A DNA stretch of 64,000 nucleotides from Lysinibacillus sp. OF-1 (GCF_028356935.1 NZ_CP102798.1:868001-932000), one strand, 5' to 3'. Positions 17,771-26,758 are shown, numbered from the stretch's first letter. Notes: a model not told the origin generated them from the sequence alone. Translations and numbers: made by a program.

Positions 17771-18866
17771 CTTCATCGTCTCCATACGATTCTAATCGTT
17801 TATCGAACTCTTCCTCAGTTTCATTTAAGCGCATTACGTGAATAGCCTCAGGATCAAAGCCTAAGCCAATTTCTGTCCCTACTTCTGCTTTTTTCAATGA
17901 ATGGACTAGCCATTCATTGCCATCTTTATCATACGTCGATAATTCATAATGTACGCCTCGGAATAATTGTGTATCCACTTTCACCACAAGTTTCCCTTTA
18001 TCGATAGTTGTCATTTCTAAATCTTCTGGTCGAATAACAATATCAATTTTTTCATTTGGTTTCATCCCTTGGTCGACACATTCGAAAATTTTGCCAGCAA
18101 ATTCAACTTTGAAATCTTCAATCATCACACCTGGTACAATATTAGATTCACCAATAAAGTCAGCCACGAAGCGGTTAATCGGTTCATCATAAATATCCAC
18201 TGGCGTACCTGATTGTTGAATTTGTCCTTCACTTAAAACAAAAATCTCATCACTCATAGCAAGTGCTTCTTCTTGATCATGTGTAACAAAGACAAAGGTT
18301 TTGCCAAGACGTTGCTGTAATTCACGCAATTCATACTGCATTTCAGTACGTAGCTTTAAGTCTAATGCGGAAAGTGGCTCATCCAGTAAAATGACTTCGG
18401 GGTCATTAACAATGGCACGCGCAATCGCCACACGCTGACGCTGCCCACCAGACATTTCAGAGATTTCGCGGTTGCTGTAGCCTGCCAAATTGACAAATTT
18501 TAATGCCTCAGCCACACGTTCCTTTATTTCATTTTCAGGCAGCTTTTTAATGCGTAGTCCAAATGCGACATTTTCGAAAACATTTAAATGAGGAAATAGC
18601 GCATAATCTTGAAAAACAGTATTGACCTGACGTTCATTTGCAGGTACTGCATTAATTTTTTTATCGTGGAAAAATATATCTCCAGTCGTTGGTTCTGTGA
18701 AACCAGCAATAATTCGTAAAATGGTTGTTTTTCCACAACCAGATGGACCAAGGAGTGTATAAAATTTACCTTTTTCAAGCTCCAAGTTGATATTCTTTAA
18801 GACGACGGTACCGTCACTATAAGACTTTGAAACATTTTCAAAGCGGATAATGGAATTCGTTGTCAT
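17760..18866 (-). CDS. potA: Polyamine ABC transporter ATPase PotA
   Basis: A 368-residue ATPase. Walker A is GPSGCGKTT (residues 40-48), the signature is [14 protein letters not shown], Walker B is [12 protein letters not shown], and the H-loop is [14 protein letters not shown]. The C-terminal 130 residues form the TOBE regulatory domain usual for PotA ([12 protein letters not shown]). RBS AAGGAGG is well placed before ATG 18866. First structural gene of the transporter, directly downstream of its likely regulator gene. Confidence 0.95.
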   Translation of the reverse strand: MTTNSIIRFENVSKSYSDGTVVLKNINLELEKGKFYTLLGPSGCGKTTILRIIAGFTEPTTGDIFFHDKKINAVPANERQVNTVFQDYALFPHLNVFENVAFGLRIKKLPENEIKERVAEALKFVNLAGYSNREISEMSGGQRQRVAIARAIVNDPEVILLDEPLSALDLKLRTEMQYELRELQQRLGKTFVFVTHDQEEALAMSDEIFVLSEGQIQQSGTPVDIYDEPINRFVADFIGESNIVPGVMIEDFKVEFAGKIFECVDQGMKPNEKIDIVIRPEDLEMTTIDKGKLVVKVDTQLFRGVHYELSTYDKDGNEWLVHSLKKAEVGTEIGLGFDPEAIHVMRLNETEEEFDKRLESYGDDEDAN

Positions 18867-18883
18867 TGATGCGCCTCCTTAAG

Positions 18884-19426
18884 CTATAAATAAGAATCTG
18901 TTGCAACGAGTAAAATTTTAGTTTCATCTGCATGTGCATTGAAAATTTGATGATGATCTGTCGCGTCAAAATAAAGAGCATTGCCCTCACTTGCGATATA
19001 CTGTTCATTCCCTAAAACAAGACGAATACGTCCTTTGACAACATAAATAAATGTTTCTGAGAGCGACGGCTCAAATTGCTTGAATTCGCCATCAGCAGCA
19101 AAGGTTAAGAAAATGGGTTCCATCTCTTTTTCGTTAGATGTAGGGATTAGCCATTGAATTTCATAATTTTTTTCTTCATCTGTATAGATAGATTGGTCTT
19201 CTTCTGTATAGACAACCTTTTGTTCAGGTGAGTCATCATCAAAAAAATCTTTAGGTGTTGAACCTAACACTTCCAAAATAGAAAATAATGTTTCAATAGA
19301 AGGTGAGTTTAAATCACGTTCTAATTGGGAGATATAACCTTTACTTAAATCTGTACGTTCTCCAAGTTCCTCTTGGGTAAGACCTTTTTTTAAACGAAGC
19401 GCTTTAATTTTTGCTCCTATTTGCAT
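18884..19426 (-). CDS. Cro/C1-cupin transcriptional regulator of the pot operon
   Basis: A 180-residue protein. Residues 5-60 form a Cro/C1 helix-turn-helix (GLTQEELGERTDLSKGYISQLERDL). A C-terminal cupin fold covers about 110-180, with the strand LSETFIYVVKGRIRLVLGNEQY. The family includes PuuR, the putrescine-responsive repressor. Seventeen bases separate it from potA, so the five genes form one operon. The role of polyamine-responsive autoregulator is inference from context. Candidate operators lie directly upstream at 19444-19505. RBS TAGGAGGG. Confidence 0.88.
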   Translation of the reverse strand: MQIGAKIKALRLKKGLTQEELGERTDLSKGYISQLERDLNSPSIETLFSILEVLGSTPKDFFDDDSPEQKVVYTEEDQSIYTDEEKNYEIQWLIPTSNEKEMEPIFLTFAADGEFKQFEPSLSETFIYVVKGRIRLVLGNEQYIASEGNALYFDATDHHQIFNAHADETKILLVATDSYL

Positions 19427-19443
19427 CTTTTCCCTCCTAGAAG

Positions 19444-19505
19444 AAGTTTAGCAATCATAAACTTTTGAAATACGAAGTTTACTTTAACGAAACTTTTAGT
19501 TTACT
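19444..19505. promoter_or_regulatory. Candidate operator cluster for the pot operon regulator
   Basis: A perfect inverted repeat AAGTTTA-N7-TAAACTT (19444-19464). A second, AAGTTT-N9-AAACTT, lies at 19475-19495, and a third AGTTTACT at 19498-19505. All lie just upstream of the regulator gene, where an autoregulated promoter is expected. Confidence 0.5.
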
Positions 19506-19832
19506 AAAACCATTACAATTATACATAATAATTTTTTTTTTGCAATCATTTTTCGTGAAAAAAATAGCTATAAAATGTTAAAAAAACAGGCATAAAGAAA
19601 ATGGAGAAAAATTTTGTATAGGGTAGAATATTTTTGTTAAAAATAGTGAATAAATAGGCTGTAGCAGTCATTTCATTTGTGGATTTGACGATTTCTTGTC
19701 ATGCCACTTCAAACGTACAAACGAGCGGAGTTTACTTGTTTGAAAAACTGCGATTACTCTGCTATCGTAGAAGATGAGTTCGCTTGTGCGAATGGAATAT
19801 ATAAACTACATATTTATTCGGAGGGATTTATT
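19506..19832. other. Intergenic region between divergent pot and ykuU units
   Basis: AT-rich leader region. An open frame runs into ykuU from 19701, but it has no ribosome site and its predicted residues do not resemble a peroxiredoxin N-terminus, so it is treated as non-coding. A short hairpin (TTCGC-TTGT-GCGAA) lies near 19780-19793. No other feature recognised. Confidence 0.4.
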
Positions 19833-20375
19833 ATGGCAGAACGCATGGTAGGTAAACAAGCACCTGACTTTACAATGGAAGCAGTACTTTCAGACAAATC
19901 ATTTGGTAAAGTATCATTAGAAGATATTAAAGCACAAGACAAATGGACAGTTCTTTTCTTCTATCCAATGGATTTCACATTTGTATGTCCAACTGAAATC
20001 ACTGCGATGAGTGATCGTTATGACGAGTTTGAAGACTTAGATGCAGAAGTAATCGGTGTTTCTACAGACACAATCCACACTCACTTAGCATGGATTAACA
20101 CAGACCGCACTCAAAATGGTCTTGGTGAATTAAAATACCCATTAGCTGCAGATACAAACCACCAAGTTTCGAAAGAATATGGTGTTTTAATTGAAGAAGA
20201 AGGTATCGCATTACGTGGTCTATTCATCATCAACCCAGAAGGCGAATTAAAATACCAAACAGTATTCGATAACAACATCGGCCGTGATGTTGATGAAACG
20301 TTACGTGTACTTCAAGCACTTCAAACTGGTGGTCTTTGCCCAGCAAACTGGCGTCCAGGTCAAGCAACTCTATAA
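19833..20375 (+). CDS. ykuU: 2-Cys peroxiredoxin (YkuU/AhpC-like)
   Basis: A 180-residue peroxiredoxin from ATG 19833, with GGAGGG 8 bases upstream. The peroxidatic cysteine is Cys52 in DFTFVCPTE, and the resolving cysteine is Cys169 in GGLCPANW, so this is a typical 2-Cys enzyme. It reduces hydrogen peroxide and organic hydroperoxides using thiol donors in the cytoplasm. The next gene encodes a thioredoxin-like protein, as in the B. subtilis ykuU-ykuV pair. A terminator separates the two here, so each probably has its own transcript or partial readthrough. Confidence 0.93.
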   Translation: MAERMVGKQAPDFTMEAVLSDKSFGKVSLEDIKAQDKWTVLFFYPMDFTFVCPTEITAMSDRYDEFEDLDAEVIGVSTDTIHTHLAWINTDRTQNGLGELKYPLAADTNHQVSKEYGVLIEEEGIALRGLFIINPEGELKYQTVFDNNIGRDVDETLRVLQALQTGGLCPANWRPGQATL

Positions 20376-20407
20376 TCTAAATAGAGTCGAGTCATTATGG
20401 AACAAAT

Positions 20408-20442
20408 TAAAAGTCCCCACGACAAGTTTGTGGGGACTTTTA
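20408..20442 (+). terminator. Terminator between ykuU and ykuV
   Basis: AAAGTCCCCA / TGGGGACTTT hairpin followed by T residues. Confidence 0.8.
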
Positions 20443-20523
20443 ACTGAATTTTTGTTTTTGAGAAGGGTTTTCAATTGTTATCGAACTAGTTGAAAACAAC
20501 CTATATATTAGAGGAGGATTTTT

Positions 20524-20979
20524 ATGAAACTTCGTGAACAAATGCCTGAGCTAGTAGGTGCAACGACTTGGTTAAATGGGGAAGTAACAAAAGCTGAATT
20601 AGTAGGCGAGAAACCAACATTAATCCACTTTTGGTCAGTAAGCTGTCATTTATGTAAAGAAGCAATGCCGGACGTCAACAATTTCCGTGATCAATTTAAA
20701 GATGAATTAAATGTTGTAGCAGTACATATGCCGCGTTCTGAGGCAGACACTGATTTAGATACAATCAAAGCAGTAGCAGCAGAACATGATATTGTGCAAC
20801 CAATCTTTGTAGATAGTGAAATGAAACTAACAGATGCTTTTGAAAACCAATATGTACCAGCATATTTTGTGTTTGATAAAGATGGTCAGCTGCGTCATAT
20901 GCAAGCTGGAGGAAGTGGCATGAAAATGCTAGAAAAGCGTGTCAATCGCGTGCTAGATGAGATGCGTAACGCTGAATAA
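20524..20979 (+). CDS. ykuV: Thioredoxin-like thiol-disulfide oxidoreductase YkuV
   Basis: A 151-residue thioredoxin-fold protein with the active site CHLC (Cys41, Cys44) after FWSVS. A conserved cis-proline region reads YVPAYFVFD. There is no signal peptide or membrane helix, so it is cytoplasmic. Length and position next to the peroxiredoxin match B. subtilis YkuV, a dithiol-disulfide reductase. RBS GAGGAGG precedes ATG 20524. Probably a redox partner of the peroxiredoxin or of other oxidised proteins. Confidence 0.9.
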   Translation: MKLREQMPELVGATTWLNGEVTKAELVGEKPTLIHFWSVSCHLCKEAMPDVNNFRDQFKDELNVVAVHMPRSEADTDLDTIKAVAAEHDIVQPIFVDSEMKLTDAFENQYVPAYFVFDKDGQLRHMQAGGSGMKMLEKRVNRVLDEMRNAE

Positions 20980-20990
20980 TAAAAAGAAGT

Positions 20991-21021
20991 TTAGACGGGG
21001 ATCAAGATCCTCGTCTTTTTT
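20991..21021 (+). terminator. Terminator after ykuV
   Basis: AGACGGGGATC-AA-GATCCTCGTCT (one G:U pair) followed by six T. Confidence 0.85.
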
Positions 21022-21118
21022 AGTTATTCAACATTGACGAATAGACTCTTGTTTTAACAATACATATGATAAAGAATAAGCTACAATGATGGTATAGTAG
21101 TTTTCGGAGGGATTTTTT

Positions 21119-21784
21119 ATGATGAAAAAAGAGTTTGCGGTCATAGGGCTTGGGCGTTTTGGAGGAAGTATTGTTCGTGAATTAATGAGTCAGGGTGCAC
21201 AGGTGATGGCAATTGACCATTCTTCAGAGCGTGTAGATGAATTTGCCTCCATTGCTACCCAGGCTGTCATTGCAGATTCAACTGATGAATCGGTACTGAA
21301 TTCATTAGGTATCCGTAATTTTGAGCATGTTATTGTAGCAATTGGTGAAGATATCCAGGCGAGTATATTAACAACGATTATTTTAAAGGAAATTGGTGTT
21401 GAGCAAATTACAGTAAAGGCTCAAAATGACTATCATGAAAAAGTTTTACGTAAAATTGGTGCAGATTTTGTTGTCCATCCCGAGCGAGATATGGGGATTC
21501 GTATTGCTAATAATATGTTATCTAATACAGTGCTAGATTATTTAGAGCTTTCGGATGAACATTCAATTATGGAGTTAAAGGCAAATGACGCGATTGCAGG
21601 ATACTCCATTATGGATTTAGATATTCGAGCAAAATATGGCATTAACATTGTAGGAATCAAGCGTGGAGCTGATATTATCGTGTCTCCACAAGCAAGTGAT
21701 AAGATTTTACTAGGAGATATTATGCTTGTGATAGGTGCTGACGTTGATATAAATCGCTTTGTTAAAAAGGCATTGAATGGGTAA
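21119..21784 (+). CDS. ktrC: Potassium channel regulatory subunit KtrC (TrkA/RCK)
   Basis: A 221-residue RCK protein. Residues 5-135 form the TrkA-N domain with the nucleotide-binding glycine motif GLGRFGGS (10-17) and the acidic strand-end MAIDHS. Residues about 140-221 form the TrkA-C domain. It gates a KtrD/KtrB-type potassium channel in response to ATP/ADP and c-di-AMP. The channel gene is not in this window, as with ktrC in B. subtilis. CGGAGGG precedes the start; ATG 21122 is an equally possible start. Confidence 0.9.
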   Translation: MMKKEFAVIGLGRFGGSIVRELMSQGAQVMAIDHSSERVDEFASIATQAVIADSTDESVLNSLGIRNFEHVIVAIGEDIQASILTTIILKEIGVEQITVKAQNDYHEKVLRKIGADFVVHPERDMGIRIANNMLSNTVLDYLELSDEHSIMELKANDAIAGYSIMDLDIRAKYGINIVGIKRGADIIVSPQASDKILLGDIMLVIGADVDINRFVKKALNG

Positions 21785-21790
21785 TGGCAA

Positions 21791-22270
21791 ATGACTAAAA
21801 GAAGATGGAGACTTGTTATTTTTGCCGCTGTTTTACTAATTGGTGCTTTTATCATGCAATATCGAGAAAAAAATGAAGATGAGGCAATCTCCCTAATTTT
21901 AGATCATGCCACAGAAATCGATGCAATTGAATTATTGCAAGGGGACCAATCTTTATTGCAAGCTACAGGAGATGAAGCAAAAGACTTTATAGAGAAACAT
22001 CCATTAAGTCATGTAAGAGATCTCTCTAAAAAGGAAAGAACAATTTTTGAAGAAGAGCCAGCTTATCATATTGTTTATAAAATGAAAGAAAAGCCTCTTT
22101 ATGAGGTGGAAATTTTAAAGGTAGCCATTCGTTCTGAGCTTGATGAAGAATTGCAACAAATGGTCTTCACCGTTGGCGATACACAATATTTGGTTTATTG
22201 GGCCAATGAGAAAAAAGCCCTCGAACAATCAACCAATACACAACGGTTACTCGAACAATTCGGACAATAA
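21791..22270 (+). CDS. Hypothetical membrane-anchored protein
   Basis: A 159-residue protein not recognised. One N-terminal hydrophobic segment (residues 6-22) is followed by a soluble, highly acidic domain with KHPLSHVRDLSKKER and YEVEILKVAIRSELDEE. There is no cysteine after the helix, so it is not a lipoprotein; it is probably tethered with the C-terminus outside. It starts six bases after ktrC without a strong ribosome site, suggesting translation coupled to ktrC. A terminator follows. A potassium-related role is only suggested by position. Confidence 0.65.
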   Translation: MTKRRWRLVIFAAVLLIGAFIMQYREKNEDEAISLILDHATEIDAIELLQGDQSLLQATGDEAKDFIEKHPLSHVRDLSKKERTIFEEEPAYHIVYKMKEKPLYEVEILKVAIRSELDEELQQMVFTVGDTQYLVYWANEKKALEQSTNTQRLLEQFGQ

Positions 22271-22271
22271 C

Positions 22272-22316
22272 GCAAGTAGTGATTCAGCAATAAGGGCTGG
22301 TCACTACTTTTTTTAT
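22272..22316 (+). terminator. Terminator of the ktrC unit
   Basis: AAGTAGTGA (22274-22282) pairs with TCACTACTT (22301-22309), followed by a run of T. Confidence 0.8.
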
Positions 22317-22401
22317 AAAAGTGGAAAGTAATATTTGGAAAAAATGTTTGATTTCTGTCTGATGGTTGAATTACACTTTGCATAAAGAAGGAGGTAGAAA
22401 A

Positions 22402-22905
22402 ATGCAGTTTATAACAAGTAACTGTGTGATAGAGCCATTACAACCAGAACATTACAAAGCTATACATATGCTTTACTCCAATGGACAAGTTAGAACCTAT
22501 CTTGGAGGTGTGCCACAGGACAGCTATATAGAGGCATCCTTTAAAGGTATGCTAGCAGCACCATTTCCTAATACATATTTATATATATCATTAAAGACGA
22601 CAGGTGAATTTATTGGACTTGTTTCTATCGATGAATACCATGATAAAGAGTTATATGAGCTTTCCTATCAATTTTTACCACAGTATTGGGGAAAGGGGCT
22701 AGCTTTTGAAGTCCTTACAGCGGTGATGGAAGAGGGCCTGAATTATTTAGATATATCATCGATTGTGGCAGAAACACAAACTGCTAATAAGGCATCTTGT
22801 CACTTACTCGAAAAGTTAGGTATGCACAAAGTACAGGTGTTAGAAAGGTTTGGTCATGAACAAGCCCTGTACGAAATAAGGAAAAATCATAAAGGGTCAA
22901 AATAA
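22402..22905 (+). CDS. GNAT family N-acetyltransferase (RimJ/RimL-like)
   Basis: A 167-residue protein from ATG 22402; AAGGAGGT sits 7 bases upstream, so the longer frame from 22366 is rejected. The acetyl-CoA-binding stretch is YQFLPQYWGKGLAFEVLTAVM (motif A: Q-x-x-G-K-G/A), followed by ETQTANKASCHLLEKLGM, typical of RimJ/RimL-like GNATs that acetylate protein N-termini or small molecules. Substrate unknown. A second GNAT gene follows. Confidence 0.85.
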   Translation: MQFITSNCVIEPLQPEHYKAIHMLYSNGQVRTYLGGVPQDSYIEASFKGMLAAPFPNTYLYISLKTTGEFIGLVSIDEYHDKELYELSYQFLPQYWGKGLAFEVLTAVMEEGLNYLDISSIVAETQTANKASCHLLEKLGMHKVQVLERFGHEQALYEIRKNHKGSK

Positions 22906-23067
22906 ATTATTGCACGATCAGCAAGTGGATTTTCGCGGCAAATCCCTTCATTTATCGCTAACTATATTTTGCATCAAATGAACGAATCAAAATATGTTTT
23001 ACTCAGCATGCCATCATTAAGAACGAATAATGCAGATTACTATAATTTAAAGAGAGAGGAACTTTAC

Positions 23068-23562
23068 ATGCTAATACGAGAAGCAACACGCAAGGATAGT
23101 ACACAGATTATAGCTGTTATGACAAATGCAGAGGCATCCAATCTTATGCTATTTGGCCCAGGTGAGCGAAAATTAGAGCCCGAGCAATTTGGAAGCTATA
23201 TTGAAAAGCTATATCATAGCCACCATTCAGCTTTATTCGTGGCGGAAATGGAACAAAAGATTGTTGCTTATTTAATTTTACAGGGCAATGAACCATCTAG
23301 AATTGCTCACCGTGCTTATCTTGTAATAGGCATACATAGTGACTATCGAGGAAGGAAAATAGGGACGGCATTATTTAATCATGTAGAGGATTGGGCAAAA
23401 GTTAATGGTATCCATCGTTTAGAGTTAACCGTTATGGAAAATAATGAGGCTGGAATTGCTTTATATAAGAAAATGGGATTTGACATAGAGGGAATAAAGC
23501 GAAATTCCTTATATGTAGATGGTCAATATATCAATGAATATTATATGTCAAAGCTATTATAA
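23068..23562 (+). CDS. GNAT family N-acetyltransferase
   Basis: A 164-residue protein from ATG 23068, which has AGAGAGAGGA upstream; the frame extends back to 22969 without a ribosome site. Motif A is GIHSDYRGRKIGTALFNHVEDWA (around residues 89-111). The C-terminal strand reads LELTVMENNEAGIALYKKMGFDIEG. Belongs to the common GNAT class that acetylates amines. Its sequence is unrelated to the preceding GNAT beyond the fold. Substrate unknown. Confidence 0.85.
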   Translation: MLIREATRKDSTQIIAVMTNAEASNLMLFGPGERKLEPEQFGSYIEKLYHSHHSALFVAEMEQKIVAYLILQGNEPSRIAHRAYLVIGIHSDYRGRKIGTALFNHVEDWAKVNGIHRLELTVMENNEAGIALYKKMGFDIEGIKRNSLYVDGQYINEYYMSKLL

Positions 23563-23586
23563 TTTGATAGGGAGAGGAATGTACGT

Positions 23587-24567
23587 ATGACGACACAGAT
23601 CAATATCGGCATTTATTCACCATCCTCACCAGCAACGGTGACGGCGTTGAAACGTTATGAACGTGCCAAATTGTTTCTAGAAGAGAAAAACTTTCAAATC
23701 GTAACAGGTTCTCTTACTGGCAAATCAGATTATTATCGCTCTGGTTCACCAAAGGAACGTGCGGAAGAATTAAATGAATTACTACGCAATCCAGATGTGG
23801 ATATCATTATGTCTACAATCGGAGGGACAAATGCCAATAGTATGCTGCCCTACATTGATTATGAGGCGTTTCGTCAACAGCCCAAAATAGTCGTAGGTTA
23901 TTCGGATGCAACAGCCATTTTACTTGCTCTTTATGCAAAGACAGGTATAGCAACTTTTTATGGTCCAGCGTTTGTCCCTTCTTTTGGCGAGTTTGAACCA
24001 TTAGTAAATGACACCTTCAAGTTTTTTGAGGATTATTTCTTTAAACCGCAAGCACTACCTTATGAAATGCCAATGCCCTCTTACTGGTCAGATGAACCAG
24101 TTAACTGGCTCGAGAAGACGGTTGATAAAAAGCTCAAGAAAAATGAATGGTTAACGATTCAGGAAGGGGTTGTAGAAGGTAGGTTAATTGGCGGCAATGT
24201 AAATGCAATGTATGGTTTTATTGGCACGCCTTATTTCCCTGAAATTTTGGAAGGTGACATTTTATTAGTGGAGGACTGCTTAAAAAATGCTGCTATTGTT
24301 GAAAAGAATTTTGCTATGCTGAAATTGCATGGTGTCTTTAATAAAGTAAGGGGCATTATTTTGGGCAAACATGAATGTTATGATGATTTAGGAACGGGCA
24401 GACAACCCTATGATATTCTACTTGAACAGTTGGATGGAATAGAGATACCTCTATTAGCAGAGGTGGATATTTGCCATACACATCCTATGCATCCAATAGC
24501 GATAGGGAAACGAGTAAAGCTAGATGCAACAGCTAAAAAGATATATTGTGTAGAAAAATGGTTGTAA
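23587..24567 (+). CDS. S66 family peptidase, LD-carboxypeptidase/MccF-like
   Basis: A 326-residue protein with RBS GGGAGAGG and ATG 23587. The nucleophile elbow GYSDAT holds Ser106. The acidic and histidine members of the Ser-Glu-His triad are likely in LLVEDC (about 237-242) and DICHTHPMHPIAIG (about 297-310). The segment STIGGTNANSMLPYID is typical of S66. The family includes LD-carboxypeptidases that trim murein peptides and MccF enzymes that inactivate microcin C. The sequence shape is nearer the MccF-like subgroup, but the substrate is not provable from sequence. No signal peptide, so cytoplasmic. Confidence 0.88.
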   Translation: MTTQINIGIYSPSSPATVTALKRYERAKLFLEEKNFQIVTGSLTGKSDYYRSGSPKERAEELNELLRNPDVDIIMSTIGGTNANSMLPYIDYEAFRQQPKIVVGYSDATAILLALYAKTGIATFYGPAFVPSFGEFEPLVNDTFKFFEDYFFKPQALPYEMPMPSYWSDEPVNWLEKTVDKKLKKNEWLTIQEGVVEGRLIGGNVNAMYGFIGTPYFPEILEGDILLVEDCLKNAAIVEKNFAMLKLHGVFNKVRGIILGKHECYDDLGTGRQPYDILLEQLDGIEIPLLAEVDICHTHPMHPIAIGKRVKLDATAKKIYCVEKWL

Positions 24568-24603
24568 TGATAAAGTCTTGCATATGGAGCAAGGCTTTGT
24601 TTG

Positions 24604-25143
24604 CTAAAGATTTCTATAATCATCATCAGTGATGACGTACATTTTCACATTTTGGTATTTTCCTTTAACAAACATACTTTTGCGTAAAATTCCTTCAAAT
24701 TGCATGCCTGATTTCTCCATAACCTTTTAAGAGGCTATATTTTCTTCAAAACATCGCGCTTGAATACGTACTAAATTTATTTCCTTAAAGCCAAAGTCAA
24801 TCAGTTTTTTTTGTTGCTTCTGTAGTGAATCCTTTATTCCAATAATCCTCCGAAAGTACATAACCAATTTCTGCATATTGATGTGTGTTGCTAATCGTAA
24901 CAAAATCGATTGTACCAATTAGTGTACTTCGATGCCCAAAAGTAGGAGATTACCTTGCTGATAGCCATTTAATATTCGTTTTAAAAAAGCTTTAGTATCC
25001 TCTAAACTTGTATGGGCCTGCCACGTCACATAGCGTGCCACATTTTCGCGAGAAGTGTAATCATACATCGCCTCTAAATCTAGTGGAGCAATAGGTCTTA
25101 AAAGTAGCCTTTCCGTTTTCAAAATAGGTATTGCATGTTTCAT
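24604..25143 (-). pseudogene. Broken GNAT acetyltransferase gene
   Basis: Read on the minus strand, a complete GNAT of about 175 residues can be followed only by crossing three lesions. Codons from ATG 25143 read MKHAIPILKTERLLLRPI through GNLLLLGIE. A frameshift near 24919-24926 moves the coding to STLIGTIDFVTISN...YWNKGFTTEAT. One extra A in an eight-A run (24806-24813) shifts it back to KKLIDFGFKEINLVRIQARC. An in-frame TAA at 24727-24729 interrupts ENIAS/KVMEKSGMQFEG, and the family-like C-terminus continues to a TAG at 24604. Three independent defects argue for decay over programmed frameshifting; sequencing error could explain one or two. Confidence 0.85.
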
Positions 25144-25161
25144 TTATTTCCCTCTTTAAAT

Positions 25162-25207
25162 TGAAAAAGTCGACCCAATTTCTTAATACATTGGGTCGAC
25201 TTTTTAT
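25162..25207. terminator. Strong bidirectional terminator
   Basis: A 16-bp perfect stem (25164-25179 with 25190-25205) with A/T flanks on both sides. It ends the small gene at 25256-25459 on the minus strand. Confidence 0.85.
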
Positions 25208-25255
25208 CTTAATATCCTTAAGAGCTGTCTGGTGAAAAATCCTACTAGCTTCACT

Positions 25256-25459
25256 TTATGGATAACGTTTAGCAGTAGCTGAGGAATCCTTTGTGTTGGA
25301 TTTATGTTGTTCGTCTTTCACTTTTTCATTCAGTTCTTCAACAGGTATTGGATCGACTGTTTTCATATCCTCGTGTTGATCGAAAATGCTTTTTTTATCT
25401 GTATCCAGTACATCAGGGTTGTTTGTATAACGAGTTTTCGCTTGTTTTTTTTCAGTCAT
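25256..25459 (-). CDS. Small hydrophilic protein, unknown
   Basis: A 67-residue, highly charged protein with no hydrophobic segment (Lys, Asp, Glu, Asn rich). A good ribosome site (AGAGGTG) lies 7 bases before the ATG and a strong terminator follows, so a genuine small gene is likely. Composition suggests an unfolded or small cytoplasmic protein. Not recognised; no function assigned. Confidence 0.6.
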   Translation of the reverse strand: MTEKKQAKTRYTNNPDVLDTDKKSIFDQHEDMKTVDPIPVEELNEKVKDEQHKSNTKDSSATAKRYP

Positions 25460-25534
25460 TCATTATCACCTCTTACTATAAGCTTTCACTTTTTTACTAG
25501 AGTTTAAACATATTAGTTTTAGGTGATATGTGGA

Positions 25535-26758
25535 CTAATCGTTTGTTGGCTTACCAGCAGCTAACAAGACTTTACTTCCAAGTAAGAAAAATCCTTGAAT
25601 GAAAAGTAATATTCCTGTCCCTATTAGTAGCCATTCGATAGCAATTATATCAGCTATTGGACCAAAAATAAGCATACCTAAAGGCATCATAGAGGTAGAA
25701 ATCATGCTAAGAATACCAAATACTCGCCCCATATAATCACTTTCTACTTTTTCTTGTAATAACACCGTTGCGGGTGTATTAAAGATTGGCATAGCTATTC
25801 CTGTAACAGCCATTATCACGAGATACAGCCAAAAAACAGGAATAATTCCAAGAGCCATTGTACAAAGACCAAATAATAAAGCAGATAATGTCATGGTATG
25901 CACTTTATTTTTAAAGCCACCCCATGTCGCGATGGCAATACCACCGATTAACATACCAATGGCAAAGGCCATTTCGATGGCAGTCAAACGCCATACATCA
26001 TCGCCAAAGCTACGTGTAACTTGCAAAGGTGTTAAAAAGGCAGCAGGTGCAGCGAGCAACATGAAAAAGGCAAAGAACAAGAATAATTGTTTTAAGAAAG
26101 CATGCTCTTTAATGTAGATGAAGCCTTGTTTCATATCACTAAAATAGCTTGTTGTCTGTGGCTGATTCGCTTTGGCATGTGCAGGAATATGCAGAAATAA
26201 TAAGAAGATGGTGATGGCAATAGCAGCTGTCGTCACATCAATAAAGAAAATGGATTCGATTGAAGCCATCGTTAATAATGCCCCACTTGCCATGGGTGCA
26301 AGAATCATGATAAAAGCTTGAATACTGCTGTTTATCCCATTAACCTTCATTAAATGCTCTTCAGGCACAAATTGAGGTAAAATAGCGCCTACAGCAGGTG
26401 TTTGAATACCTGCACCAACTGCACGTACCGCTGATATAACAAATAATAGCCAGAGCTCATCATAGCCAGTTAAAAATAAAATAGCTAAAATTAACGTGGA
26501 TAAGGCAATCATGCCATCTGCCAAAATAATAAGCCATTTACGATTGTAGCGATCTGCCCAAACACCAGCAATTGGTGCTAAGAAGAAGGTCGGTACAAAA
26601 CCGCAAATAATCGCAATGGTCATCATGATGCCTGATTGCGTTGTAAGTGTGATATACCATGTAATGGCATATTGCACTAGAGCAGAGCCAAAAAGTGAAA
26701 TGGTTTGACTGCTTAAAAAAAGTATCGTATTGCGTTTCCAATGATCCAAATTCGTCAT
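25535..26758 (-). CDS. MFS transporter, macrolide-efflux (Mef) type
   Basis: A 407-residue protein with about twelve membrane segments. The N-terminus (WKRNTILFLSSQTISLFGSALVQYAITWYIT), the loop APIAGVWADRYNRKW after helix 2 and RAVGAGIQTPAVGAILPQFVPEEHL match the MFS_3/Mef family, which includes MefA macrolide pumps and YfiS-like proteins. The ATG at 26758 has AAAGGG directly adjacent; TTG 26749 would have better spacing, so three residues at the start are uncertain. The 140-base leader holds an Arg-Leu-Arg leader peptide and a terminator. That supports drug-inducible expression, probably by macrolides. The substrate is inferred, not shown. Confidence 0.85.
   Translation of the reverse strand: MTNLDHWKRNTILFLSSQTISLFGSALVQYAITWYITLTTQSGIMMTIAIICGFVPTFFLAPIAGVWADRYNRKWLIILADGMIALSTLILAILFLTGYDELWLLFVISAVRAVGAGIQTPAVGAILPQFVPEEHLMKVNGINSSIQAFIMILAPMASGALLTMASIESIFFIDVTTAAIAITIFLLFLHIPAHAKANQPQTTSYFSDMKQGFIYIKEHAFLKQLFLFFAFFMLLAAPAAFLTPLQVTRSFGDDVWRLTAIEMAFAIGMLIGGIAIATWGGFKNKVHTMTLSALLFGLCTMALGIIPVFWLYLVIMAVTGIAMPIFNTPATVLLQEKVESDYMGRVFGILSMISTSMMPLGMLIFGPIADIIAIEWLLIGTGILLFIQGFFLLGSKVLLAAGKPTND

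Noticed and set aside
19701-19832. A longer N-terminus for the peroxiredoxin
   Set aside because: The extension has no ribosome site, while GGAGGG stands 8 bases before ATG 19833, and the family begins there.
24727-25143. Two separate small genes, or programmed frameshifting, in the acetyltransferase remnant
   Set aside because: The pieces join into one GNAT across two frames, and a third defect (in-frame stop) is not explained by programmed frameshifting.
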